The notes under the pieces were generated by a model. It saw only the letters and a program-made list of their open reading frames with translations. It made no database searches and was not told the origin of the DNA. From Parus major (Eukaryota; Chordata; Aves; Passeriformes; Paridae), in assembly GCF_001522545.3 (NCBI RefSeq), contig NC_031791.1:4193276-4257275 (forward strand): a stretch of DNA of 64,000 nucleotides. The letters run 5' to 3'. Numbering within the stretch: position 1 is the first letter of the stretch; each line of letters begins with the position of its first letter. This document shows positions 22,691-35,420 of this stretch, piece after piece. The translations under genes and the position numbers were made by a program.

Positions 22691-25600
22691 CTATAGCTGC
22701 AGATCTTCAGTTAACTCCAGTAAATCTTGGATTTAGATGAAAAGAGAAAAATCTAATGGACTGCCTTTTGAGTTCCACAACACTGACTTTTACTGGGGAA
22801 GCCTAAATAATCAAATAATAAATAATCAAACCAAGTCTAAATGATGTACTCATAACCTGAGTCCTCATCATGTATAGCTCCTCTCCCACTGCTCAGCTGA
22901 CAATACTTTGTGCTGCTTCCTCCAATGGATATCTCCAATTTAACAAAATCTGGAGAGCAGGAGAACCATTTTGGTTCTGCAGGACTGAGAGTGCTTGTCA
23001 GTGAGAAAGGTGTGTGCTCCATTGCTGAATGGCACAAGACATGTGAAAACAGTGAATTTCTATCAGCCATGTCAATGACTTGATTGCTGGGGACTGCACT
23101 AGGACATATAAAAGAAGTTTCCAGGATAAGGGACTAAAATACTGAAATGGATGAGGACCACTTCCATTGCTTTATGAATTATTTTCTCATTCCTGTTATC
23201 CCTATGCATTACAGTAGTAACCAGTTAATGAATCACTCAAATTCAAAATAAAAAGCTGGAAAATTACTGCTACTTTGAGAACAATGTGGAAACCAAATGA
23301 ACAGATGCAGTAGAATATGGCTACAATTGTGTCTATAATTATTAATCAACAGACAGACTTAAGGTGTTCACTATGATCTATGTGCATGTATAACCAAAAA
23401 CTTCCCCCAGCCAAGGATGTACAACCTATCTCCCTAGTATTCCTTGAACCTACTCATTCAATCAGTATTAATGACCAAATGATTAAATTAGTAAGATGTT
23501 TTTGAGTCGGAAAAACTGCATTTCTGTCATGCTTTACCAAGGATTCTACAGGCTACTAAATTACTTGAGCAGCTGCATTAGATTATCCAGTATTCCAGCA
23601 CAAAATATTGTTATTTATTCCTGTATTCTCAATGGAAGATGCAGAAAATAAGGAACATAATCTCTTGTTTTGAAAACTAGCCTTGTTCCTGTCTTTCTGC
23701 TTCCTGTATTTATTCTCGCTCACCTCACTTCACATTCACTTACCAGTTAAATGGTCTTGCAACACTGACATACCTGAAGAAATCCTTTAAATGCTTAGAC
23801 TACAGACAAGTAGATATATGTGTACAATGACTTTTTTTTATTGTACTCCCTCTGCTGGCTCTAAAAAAATCACTGGTGGAAAAAACCTGTTTCCAGAACT
23901 TCACTGATACCTGTGCATACCAAAGTACAAAACCTGGACATTGAAAATGCCCAAATATTTTGGTTTAAGGTTCCTAAAATGCAGAGGAAAATACTTCTGT
24001 GCTTTTCCAATGAAAAAGAAGGCTTTTCCAAGAGCAAGGTGCTACCTACAGCTTAGGAAAACTACAACCAACCAGGGAAACAACTCTCTCCTGCATAGCA
24101 AGTTGTATGGCCATGGAAAAGCAGCATTATGGAAAAGCAGACAGTGGCATTGCCAGCAACACAATTAAAATCACTGTATTGCAAGTAAAATATAAAATAT
24201 TCTCTCTTATGTTCCATATCTACATTTTAGCCTTTACCCAGTTTTTCTATCCTCTGAAAATGTGTGCAGGTCTGTAAAAATAAAACACAACACACTAGTA
24301 TGACAGTTCCAGAGGCAGTGACAACAGCTACTTTTCTCCATATTCTGGCAAGACCTGGCATGTTTAGGCATATACCATGCTGTCACAAAATAAATAACAT
24401 TTGACCAAAGACTCATTTCAATATAAAATGTTGAATTAGGATCATGAGAATGAGCAAACTTGTCATACTTAAAAAGCTGCTCCCTTGCTGATAAATACAA
24501 TTAAAAATTTCAAGTCCATTTAGAGAAATCAGGAATATAAAAACCTAAGTACTTCTTTTTGGGGATGTATGGTTTTTTAGCCTTTAGTAAAAATGCCAGT
24601 TTCATAGTGCCCTCCTCTTTCCTTCACATTCATTTAGATATACAGAAGGGCACCAGAGTCTTCATGAAGAGCTGTGACATATTTTGGTGATCTTGTACCC
24701 TCAAGTGGCCCAAAGCATCAGCTGAGAGAATTCAAATCACATCCAGCTGAACTGCAACACATGAGCCCAGTTTCTCAAAAGACACAAACCACAGAGCAGC
24801 AGCATCATGTGCATTTTGTGTCAAAAGCAATCCAGTATTGAATAAGTTTCATAAAATATTTTATTATCTCCTCAGCTCCTCCATAAAGGAAAATTCAAGG
24901 ACAGAGGCCTGACCTGCTTTGGACCATTTCAGAGCAGTGGGTTGGACAGAAACCTTCAACCATCTCTTCTTGCCTGCATTAAACTTTGATTTTATGTTTT
25001 ATTGAATGTTCAGCCTAGGCTGAGATACTGAGGCCATGAATTTTTGGGACAGTACTGATCCCAGAGTAATGGGATCGCCATTTTTTGTTTTTTAATTGCA
25101 ATTCATTATAGATATGGTGATTAAAAGCTGAGAGGATTTGGAATTTTTTACCAATATGCATTGCTAAAAGCTGCAGATCTGCTTCTTGTGTTGAATGACA
25201 GATTTTTTTTCTTTCCAGACAAGTCCTCTTGCAAGTTTCGTGTAAGACAGTCTGTTTTTTATAGCTTCTAATATGAGACCTGGTCACTGATTGTCTATGA
25301 AAATAAACCTGATCTGACATTCAAAGAGGGATTAGACATAATCCAAATTACAATTTTTTGGATGGCTATCTAACATCTTGTCTATGTAAAAATGTCATAT
25401 GTTAAATGGCTTGGAAACCATGACAACACCAGCTCTCTAGTGCTCACACAAGCTCAATCAAGCCATAATCAAGGATTTCCTTACATGATTGTCTATTATC
25501 TCCTTCTCAGTCAGAGATGCACATTAAAGGAGTGAAAAGATCAGAGTGGAATCACCAGCTTTAATTACATGCTAGACTAGGCCTGTCTTCCTGGAAGTGC

Positions 25601-26630
25601 TGTCAAAAAGGATTTGGAGTACCTGTAGGACATTCAGAGCAGTGCACTGTTGATTCTGCACAAACTGTAAAACCAAAATAAAAAAGATTAGCACAAGTCA
25701 GGGTTACTGAAAATATTAATTAATATTAAGTTCTACATATTTGATAGAAGAGAAAGTCTATTCAACTCTGTGAACACAGATGCATTCCATGATGCCTATT
25801 ATGTCCTTCTAATGATGAGAAGGAGCAATTATAGCAAAAGTGAAATGTGCTTACAATGAAGAACAACATTTTAGACTGGATCATTCCTGAGTATATTTGT
25901 TAGAAAAAAGGCTTGTTAAAAGAAGTGCAGTCATTTTAAGCCTCTACTAAAGAGAAGTAATTTTTTTCTTTGTAAGGCTGTTTGAAAAGGCAAAACCTTC
26001 TTTAGACTTATGCTTTAGGTACTGAAACAATTCCAGTTAAGAAAGAGATCTACAAATATCTACCTTTTCCTGTGTCCAAAGAGAAAAATAAAAAACCCCC
26101 ACCAGAACCAAAAGCAACAACGAAAACAAGAAAACCAAATTAAAACAAAAACCATACCATGTGATTTATACAGCCAAAGTCTCACAAGAACAAATAAATG
26201 AATATTAACAACAAACAAATGCAAAGAGCATGTGAACTACTCGTGGATTTTTCATGACATGAAGAAGAAATTTGTCAAATTATTTGATTCACTGTAATTA
26301 TGGCCACTGGCAGGCAGTGAAAGCAACAACTTGGACTGATGATTTCTGAGTTTTTCAGCATATCCTTCCCACAATCTCAAGAAAAAAAGCCTTTTTGTTG
26401 GATTTGCAAAGGCACAGGTTTTGTTCAGGCCACAGTCACTGCACTGGACTATGACTCTAAGTCAAAATTTTACTTTTGTTGAAGTCATAGCCTTAGATCC
26501 TATATCACCTGACAAATTTCTTTCTTTCTTTGTAATCTACACTCTGCTCTCCCAAGGAAGTAAATATTTCAGTAGGGTTTTGCTCCTTTGGCCACATTGT
26601 CATGTAAACAAGTAAAGATTTTATATTAAA
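22691..26630. other. Non-coding sequence
   Basis: Nothing recognisable is present. A minus-strand pair CTGTAG-acceptor/GTAAGTG-donor near 23745-23800 brackets only 56 bases and is probably coincidental. Confidence 0.45.
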
Positions 26631-26763
26631 GATAATAAATTATTATAATTATTGATAATAAAATAGTATTACTATTATTATAATAATTATAATTATTATA
26701 ATATTATTATTATTGTTGTTGTTATTATTGTTATTATTGTTATTGTTATTATTATTATTACTA
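26631..26763. repeat. (ATT)n/(TTG)n compound microsatellite
   Basis: About 130 bases of ATT/AAT units pass into TTG/TTA units (TATTATTGTTATTATT type). It is strongly asymmetric in its right half (T and A with G, almost no C). Confidence 0.92.
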
Positions 26764-28989
26764 TCTGCAGCTCTTTTCTGTGCTCGAGTTTCCAACCTTT
26801 TTAGTCACCCCATCCTCCTGGTTTGTCTGTACCAGGTAGCAGAGAAGGGACACCAGGACACAGTTTCTCTCTTGAAGTGACACCCTGAAAGGCAGCACAC
26901 TTCCAGATGAAAGTGGCTCACAAACAAGCCCACACCATGATTTGCAGGAAACCAGGAATAAGAAATCGGAGAGGACGGTCTGGCAGCACATGGACCTGAC
27001 ATTTGTCTGTTTCTACATTCTTCCATTTTTTTCCACAATAATGTCCATGCTGGAGAGAATTGAAATTAAAATTTTTTCTTGCTAGGTTATCTACAAATTG
27101 CTCCATAAAAAGAACCCATCCTGACACAGGGATTTATGTACCATGAGTACCAGACATAGCCACAAGCTTTCCTGTGTTTATGCACAGAGCTGCCATATGC
27201 ATAAAGCTGCCCCCAAACTACTTGTGGTATTGAAGTAAAATGAATTTTTTAGCTTCTCCTGAGCTGACTGTAAAAAGCTACCAGACATGAACAAAAATTC
27301 CAGTTTCACATCTGATGTTATGGACTCATTGTGATAACAAAATAATTACAACACTTTCTCAACCCATATTTTTTACCTATTAAATGGAGTAAGAATAAAG
27401 TGCACATAAAAGGAAAATAAAAAAATATACACTTTCTTTTTACTGGGAACAATCTGTTTTACATATGATATCCTAGGAACTTCACTGACGGGATCAGATA
27501 CATGTGGGAATTTTATTTTCAATTCTACAAAACACTAAGTATTTTATAAGAAGTATTTATTTACAAAAAATCATATAATTCAGGGTAATGATTATTCTGG
27601 GTGATTCACTTTGTCTATACTGAAAACCTTAAAACTCAAAAAGATTCCAAGAACCACTCAAACACGTCTTTTATCCACATGTGAAAGTCCTTTCTCTGTT
27701 AAAGTTTGTGCTTCAGAGGGTGTTTTTGCCACTCCAGAAATACTGTGTTAATGTTCAAGACAAAAGTCCCTCTACATTGCAACAAGGCAGACAGACAGCA
27801 ATCCTAGGTCTCACATTTAAGCAAAATGCTGCTATTTTTTTAATGTTTATATGGAAAACAAACTAAACTTCATAAAAGATTACTTCAGTTCTTTCCTTAT
27901 CCTATGCACCCACTGATTAAATTACTCAATTTTATGATTCTGCTTCTAGAGGTTTTCTCTGTTTTGTGTATTATTCAGTCCTTGAGCCTTAAACTTTTCC
28001 TCTACAGAAAACTTGCTCCTCATCTACTTACTCAAAACAAGTAAAAAAGTTTGGTTTTCTTTTTCCTTCTAGGATTTCCTTTCCATGGGTGCCCTGATGA
28101 GATTAGGCATTTGAGGAGGAACAGAAGCTAATTGTTATTTCACATTCCTCTGCCATTTAAATCCCCCGAGGGTGACCAGGGGAACAAGGAGACTTCTGCC
28201 CCCAGACCCCACAGAGTGCAGCTGAAGGCACCGTGTGCTCTCCTGCTCCTCTGCAAGGTATTGCACAGCACAAACAATAGCAGAGAACAGAACAACAGAT
28301 AGAAAAAAACACCACAGGTTTCATATAAAGCCAGAAAATAAAGCCTCTTAAACTAAACAAACTGTGACAAAGTGGACAGAAATGTGAAAATAAAGTTTCT
28401 TGATTCTCAGGCAGAACATTGGTGACAGCTGAGCTCAGCACAGTGCAACATTGAGAACATCAACATGGAAAAGAAATAGCTGCTAACAGAAAAGTCTGCC
28501 CGCCCTGAATATTGACTTAAAGTGTCAAAAATTAGCTTTGTGCGTGCAGACTTAACACTCTACTTAATGGAAAAGCCTCAGAGCTGCTTGGCATGATCAT
28601 GAGCACATACCTGCAGAGTATTTTTTAAAAAAGAGAGAATAGGCACTGACACTCAGTGATGTTTTTCTGGGAGGGATAATTGGGCTACAGCTATGCTTCT
28701 CAAAATATATTCATCCATAAGTGAAAAGTTGAAAGGAAAAAAGGTGTCTGGGAACCTGAATAAATATTTTCATAATTACAAAACATATATCAACAAATAG
28801 ATCAGCTGCTCCTCTGGGAACATACTGGTAATCCCTGCTACATTTTCCCCCATTTTTAAATAAAAACCTGAACTTTTGCCTTATTAGATGATAATTTAAC
28901 CAAGAGAACTATTACTACAAAAACTGAACTAAAATAAACCAATGTAATGGTCACCCTGGGTGAAAGTCCCCTGACTGACTTCCTGAGGG
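26764..28989. other. Non-coding sequence
   Basis: No gene or interspersed repeat is recognisable. Overlapping short minus frames at 26761-27127 have no supporting features. Confidence 0.45.
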
Positions 28990-29230
28990 TTTTATAAGCA
29001 TCAACTGGAGAAATTTCAAAGCTTTTTATACAGATAAAGCACTACATTAATTTAGAGAGTTGCATTTCTCACATTGATCGGCTTGTGAAAACGCCCCCAA
29101 AGAAACTTCTCAATGCCTACATCAAGCTGGTGATCAGGCAGTTCATTGTACAACTTGTCAGGTTCTCAATGCTACTGCCAGGGCTTTAAACTGACAGGAA
29201 TCAACCCAAGTCAGAAGCTGCATTCATAAA
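28990..29230. promoter_or_regulatory. Candidate conserved block, open in both directions
   Basis: A CpG-containing segment (TTGATCGGC, AAAACGCCCCCAAAG) stands out from the AT-rich surroundings. The plus strand is open from a TTTTTATACAG acceptor-like site (about 29030) to a TAA near 29190, reading for example LVKTPPKKLLNAYIKL in the middle. The minus strand is also open for about 36 codons. Frames open on both strands fit a conserved non-coding element at least as well as an exon, and there is no good donor site. Confidence 0.25.
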
Positions 29231-30353
29231 TGTGAGTAAAAAGAAGCAATTTCAGGCAGCATTTGGTTTCTCTGAGAGTGAAGTGACACTGCAGAAATGC
29301 ATCACAGAATTATTCTTTACCCTGGCAAGAACTCTCAGAATGAAACAGGACTGAATATGAGCAGGAAATCTGGTGGTACTGTTATATAAGCAAACTTACT
29401 ATAGTTTAAATAAATAATGACAGATTCTCTACACTGTGAACTGGGCATGTAAGCAGAGCATGTGTTGGCTACTGAGCATTGACTGTGCTGTCAACAATTT
29501 CAATTCTTATCACAATTTCTATGATGATGCCATAGAACATATTATTTTCCTACAGAATATCAACTGAGTAACAGCTTTTACTTAGAACACGGTTTGCTAA
29601 ACCCACAGCACAGGTGTTCTCGTGGCAGCAGGCTGCATATGAGCTGCAAGATTGCTGCATGTTTCCCCCTAAATTAAATAGTCATTTCCACATAGAAATT
29701 TGGGGGTTTGATGCTTGGTTTTAACTAACTATAAAGTGAAAAATTCACCTCAGTGCTCTAGAGTTCAGTTTTCCAAAGATAAAGCAAATGAAAAGAAATG
29801 TGTCCCTACTAAAAGCAAAGAGAAGGAAAAATATAGAGAAAAATACTATTAGGTCCCCATTAAGTTTCATTTGAATGGGCTTACAAATTAAGAAAGATCA
29901 GGGATTCATAAAAGGGATTGCTATAACTTTCAGGGATGCATCCTTTTAAATTTAAGCCCCAACAAACCTCACCTCTTCTTGTCACACAGGTTCCTACAAG
30001 CTCCCCCCACACCAATGAGCATCACCTCATCACCTGCCAGAAAACTCCCTGACTGCAGGAGCATCTCCAGACAAATCCTCCCCAAGAGAGGCTTAGCTTT
30101 GGTTAAAATCTGGGCTGCAGGGATGACAAGTTTGCTGGAAGGTGGGCCAAGACTACCCCCAGCACTTTCCTGGCAGCACTACACTGCCTGCTCAGCACCT
30201 CCTGTTCTCAGGAGCTGTTCGAGTGGCCAGAGCTGGCAGTAATTGCTGTTGACATTGTTCAGAGCCTTGCCTCGCTGCCAGAGACAAACCTTTCATTCAT
30301 GAAGAAGTGCTTGTTAGGCCAGTGCTGGACTCCAAACCCTCTTAATTAAATTC
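29231..30353. other. Non-coding sequence
   Basis: Nothing recognisable is present. GC content rises gradually from about 29980 towards the block at 30389. Confidence 0.5.
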
Positions 30354-30388
30354 AAAAAAAAAAAAAAAGAAAAAAAAAGAAAAAAAGC
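30354..30388. repeat. A-rich low-complexity tract
   Basis: This is a run of A broken by three or four G. The Phe-rich end of the longest open frame in the window (minus, 30314-30883) comes from this tract. Confidence 0.9.
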
Positions 30389-30960
30389 AGTTGTTTGGTT
30401 CTGGTGGGAAATTTGCACACAAAGGTCGGTGTCTGAGCGTTCCCCCACTATTGTGTCTCTCAAACAGTTCTGCAACACCACAGGATCTCTCTCCTCCATC
30501 CCTTTCCTTCCAGCCACTGCAGAGGCGGTGGTGACCCTCATTAAAAGCCGGTTCGTTATGGGATGTTTTCCCCATGATTCACTAACAGGGCTTTTCTCCT
30601 CATCAATCAAGGGTTCACAAGTGCTATGCAAGCACTCTCCAAGGGCCGATGGCTTCAAGAATTTCAGAAGTAAAACGTGTAAACAGGTACAGAGAAAAAG
30701 CCTCCTTTGAGCAGTTATGTAAACACTCCCAAAGCAATAAAAAACCCTCCAAGATGAAACTGTCAAGTCAGCCTCGTGTTTAATTGTGCTCCCACAGCCC
30801 TTTCTGCAGACACCTCCTGAGCATCCCTGGGTCGGCCAGTCTGGAGAGCGCTGGCAAACACAGAGTGCAGCGCTCACCAACACTTGGGGCGACTACAAAG
30901 ATCAACAAACAAAAAGCTTTGTGAAGAGGGCGTCAGGAAATGGAGAAAGAACTGAACACA
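30389..30960. promoter_or_regulatory. CpG-enriched block with paired forkhead-type motifs
   Basis: This block has far more CpG than its surroundings (GGTCGG, GAGCG, GGCGG, CCGGTTCG, GGGCCG, AACGTG, CTCGTG, GAGCGC, GGGGCG). Two identical TGTAAACA motifs (30678-30685 and 30718-30725) lie 40 bases apart in the same orientation; this is the forkhead-family core. There is no TATA box or obvious first exon. A 189-codon minus frame runs through most of it but has no recognisable domain and ends in the poly-Phe tract. An enhancer or small CpG island fits best; a distal or lncRNA promoter is possible. Confidence 0.35.
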
Positions 30961-33900
30961 ATACTTGAACAGATCTGGCTTTGCCCTCATCTGGCAATTT
31001 TTGGTCTTTGCTCTGGCTTTCATATTAAAATGATTTTTTAATATGTTGTTGTTTGGTTTAGGGGTTTTTTTCTTGTTTGTTTGTTTGTTTTAACATCTAT
31101 TTAATTTTAATCCTTTGTGGACACCAGGCGTAGGTCTGACTATTACACAAAATAACACAAATTAACAGTATTAATAATGGATATCAGCAGGATTTCAGAG
31201 AAAAGCACGTGGAAAGTATCACTAACTGCAAATGTTGCATCTAATATCCCTTTCTCTGTGAATAACAGCAGTCTGTTCTATGCTAACAAATCATCACTGA
31301 ATCATTTTTCTTTTATATGGCAAGTAATGTTTCGAGTAAAATTACCTGATTCTGTGTGACAGCTACCTTCAGTTGTTTCTACATAATTGTCTACTATAAT
31401 TCAATATTGATTTACATAAAGCAAAATGTTTATGTCATTATGTGAAACAGAAGAAATTAATAGGAACAATACTGTCATGTTTTTTGAGATTTCATAGAGT
31501 CAAATACTGAGAAAAGTTAATTAAGATGGTAAAGCTAAGAGGCAAAGAAAAACTTCAATCAGACTTCAAACCACAATTTACAACAGCCTCTTACTACATG
31601 TTATTGTTTCTATGCTTGCAAAATCCTTAGTATTATCCACAGAAAAATTATTACAGAAAAAAATGACATTAAATAAATCAAATAAATGAATACAATGCAG
31701 ATAAATACATCTTGTCACACCACTTGAGGTGTCCTTGAGTAAATACCTGAGCGATATTAGCACGGGCACCTTTGATACACTAATAATTTGCAAGTGTCTC
31801 TGTTGTCCTATAACCTACAAGATGCTGAACTGAAAACTGCTCTTAACCTGTGATTTCTGCTTATCACAAAAGACATTAGGCCCTATTTGTGTTATCAGCC
31901 CTTTAGATTTCAAAACAAATATTTCAGAATCTTTTGCAGTACAGTTATAAAGCTCCTGTCTCTCAATGACAAATTAAATGGAGCACTGAGCTCTCTTTTT
32001 TCAGTGTTCTTCTGGCACCTGTCAACAAAAAAAAACCAACAGAACAGCATTGGAAAATTATTGGGAAAGTATATTTATTGTTGTCCAGTGCATTTGTGTA
32101 AATACTAAGGTGGCTGATAAGGTTCTCTGAGGTTCTCAGACATTCAAATTTACATCCTGGATTGTGTTTTTCCTTATAAAACAGACATAAACCCATGGTG
32201 CTTCTATTTCTTTGTGCTTGTATTCAAAATGTTGTTTAGTATTTTCAAAAGTCACCAAATTTGGAATCTTATGTCACATAAAATCCGAAATAAGTGTGAT
32301 TAGTCACTGTCTACACTTGAAGTTACTGTTGCTTTTTAAAAACATTTAAAATAGAGAACAGATAATAATGAAACAAGTATTCTTGATGGTTTGCTCCTAT
32401 CTCCCCTCTTGGCCTTGTTTTATGCCCCATGTAGGAAAACTGGAAGTCTCAAGAGTAAATGTAAGAAATCAGAAATCACATTTTTTTATTTTCATTGAAC
32501 CCTAATAAATAAACAAATGCTTTTTTTAAAGGAACTGTTTCTTCTACTCCTTTTTATGTAACTCTTTCTGGCTTCACATCTGAACTGTTTGTTTTATGAA
32601 CATCGCAATATAATTCTCATCAGGTTAATTTTCAACTTCCCTAAAACAAATTAGAAGACATAAGGGGTACCCAAACCCAAGGTAATCAGAATCAAAGATC
32701 AGAAATTATTTTTCAGAATGAATATTTGAGATTACCCTTTTGTAACCTGTGTAAATCAAGGAAATATTTTCAAACAATAAAACTGAAAATTATTTTGTAT
32801 CTCATTTCCCGTATTGTGTGCTACCCAAATTTGTTTTTTACATGCAGAGCCATCATTCAAATCTCAATTCTACTTCATTTTTGTTTGCAGAAAATTCCAC
32901 AAATGCAATAATATTTTTCAGACAATGAGAACAGAAAAATACCTAGACTTGTGAACCTACACTAGGGTCAACTGCTTACCATATTGCTCCTACACTTTCT
33001 CATAAGAAAACAGGAATTATCCAAAGGTGCCTCAAGTCTCCAAAGTCACTTTTAAGTGACATTTCAATAGACCCTTGACCATGTTCCAAGGCAGTGTGTA
33101 GGTGAGGTGTTTATTACATTTTGATCAATGGAAATACTATTAGTCACTCTAATAATTGATTATAGCAGCTCCCTCCAAAGGGATATGTGGTAACCTTTGC
33201 CACTGAATGTTTTCAAAAGAACAGTTTTGGCTATTTCAAAAGTGTGCTTCCATTAAATACCTAGCAAAATGGGCTGCATGTTTCATACTTTGTAAATGAA
33301 TATTTCAATTTTGACAACACTAGTTTTCAGATGTTAAGCAAAAAGGAATAAATAGGGTGTATGTGACTCTGCTGCAGAACCGAATCCAGAAAATTTGAAT
33401 AATGTTCTTCTTTGACTCTTAATTAAAACTGAATAGCGTTTAAATTATTAGTTTATACCTTGCCTTTTTTACTTATAATTCACGTATGTTCAGAAGAGGC
33501 TGGAAGCATTAATTTGTCCATCAGTCCTGTTCTACATCTCGTCCCAGCTAAGACAGAAAGTACACACACACCCAAAAGATCACTCTGCATTACCACAGGC
33601 AAATGAGGCTGTGAACACTCAGGTGTGTTAGGATTTATTGAGGCTCTTAATTATAATTCTGAGCCTTATTTCACATAATAAAGTGTATTACAAAATCAAG
33701 GAGGTTTCAATATAGAAACCTCTTTTTTATCAAGATAACAACATAAAAATACACCTCATACTGTAAGATCAATTTCCAATTCACAGATTCAAGAGTTAAA
33801 ACTAACCACTGTAAAATGGGCTTTTTCTGATGCTGAACTGAAAACCCTTGGAAATCTCAGTGAAGAATTTCAATGCTCAGATAATCCTGGAAGGAGCTTT

Positions 33901-34555
33901 GCACAATCTCATGAAGTGCACAAATGACAATTTGCAACAGCATGTGCAGGCCATGCAGAAAAAGAGCTCACAGAAGAGCCAGACTCTAAAAGAGACAAAT
34001 TTAAACCTTATGCTATTAAAACAAATGTAGTTTGGATAACAGCAGGACTGATGAGAAAAACAGGGTGCAGGATAACTCAAGCCAAATGCAAATTTCAAAC
34101 CCATCTTTTACTAAAATATAAAGAGAATTTGAATTTTTTTTCTCCTCCTCACTTGCAACTTGCTGTGAAATGTGGATAGAGTTGTATATCTCAAAGGCCA
34201 AATGCATTTTGCAGGAGAAAGAGGAGGCCAAAGATACCAAACTATCCTGAAAAGAACATTTTTGGAGTAAAAATTATTTTGTGTCCACAACAAAATATAT
34301 GTTATTTACAGAGTATATATTTCTTTATTATTATTTTTTTAATACCTCTGTGAATGTCTGAGTGCCTATCTGTCTCTAGGAGGAAAAACAATTCCCTATG
34401 ACAAATCAGAGAAAGATAAACAGTCCAGCTATAACCCTTGTTATTCAGTTATGTTCCTTATATTCCTTATTGTGATTTGCTTTCTGAGGAGTTTGGGAAT
34501 CTCAAATTGCTAATTACAGCATTTTCATGCAAAAACAGCTTCTTACCTACCCACA
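30961..34555. other. AT-rich non-coding sequence
   Basis: A (TTGT)n tract of four to five units lies at about 31072-31092. No gene or interspersed repeat is recognisable. Confidence 0.5.
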
Positions 34556-34651
34556 GTATATAGATTATATAGTATATATAATATATATATTATAGTATAG
34601 TATATAAATAATAGTATATATATATATTATATAGTATATATTCCCAGAAAC
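34556..34651. repeat. TA-rich microsatellite with TATAG variants
   Basis: Irregular (TA)n is interrupted by TATAGTATA and TAAATAATAG. It is followed by a direct repeat of CCAGGTAAGAT at about 34650-34675. Confidence 0.9.
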
Positions 34652-34899
34652 CAGGTAAGATATACCAGGTAAGATTATATCTTTAAAATATTTGTCTGGT
34701 AGCAACTTCAAAAACAAATATTGTAGTCCTTATAAAACAAAACAAACCCTAAATTGTCACATTACTAATAAAAAGCTTTTGCCCATGGCCCTTAAGAATA
34801 TGATAATTTATTTAAAACAGATACAGTCCTGAAAGTGACCCACTTAAAATTATTAAAAAGATATGGTGTTTATTTTTGCTGTCCATAAAACAAGCAATG
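34652..34899. other. Non-coding sequence
   Basis: Nothing recognisable is present. Confidence 0.5.
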
Positions 34900-35420
34900 G
34901 CTTTTGAATATGCAGACTCTTCAGGGTAATTAATGTGATTGGCTTCTACTGGAATACAATCTTCTGTGTTTGAGGGAGTTGAATGCAAAAACTAATCAGG
35001 TCGATTTAATATGCTTGTGAAAAAATCATCAGCTATTTTTTCAGTGCAACTGACAATAATGCTGGTACTAATCTCCTTTTCTGAGAAAATAATTTAAATT
35101 TTCTTCAGAAATGCAGGAAATCTCAAGAGCATGGAGTCAGCCACTGCTGATAAATGTGGGATAATTAACAATGAAGAAATAAAAGCATGTGTCCATTTAT
35201 AGTAAGAATAAACATGTTGTTTAATTAACTAGAAGGTTTACAGCATTATGGACAATTATTTGACCAGCACAGCCTCATCAATCCAGCCCAAGTTCTACCA
35301 AATGACCTGCAAATATCCAACCTTAAGGAAAAGATTGAATGCAATTAAATGTGTTATGACATCAGCAATTAAATCAAGCAGGTGTGATCACTTAGCACAG
35401 AAATCAATACCTATAAACTG
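34900..35420. promoter_or_regulatory. Candidate conserved non-coding element
   Basis: About 500 bases of unique sequence are dense in homeodomain cores (GGTAATTAATGTGATTGG, GTTTAATTAACTAG, GACAATTATTTGAC). A T-box-like AGGTGTGA lies near 35380 and a CRE/AP-1-like TATGACATCAGC near 35355. Repeats and long A/T runs are nearly absent, in contrast to both sides. The call is based on composition and motifs only. Confidence 0.3.

Noticed and set aside
30314..30883. 189-codon minus-strand frame as a protein-coding gene
   Set aside because: No recognisable domain; it ends in a poly-Phe run from an A-rich tract, and the Cys-rich content is scattered. Openness is explained by local GC content.
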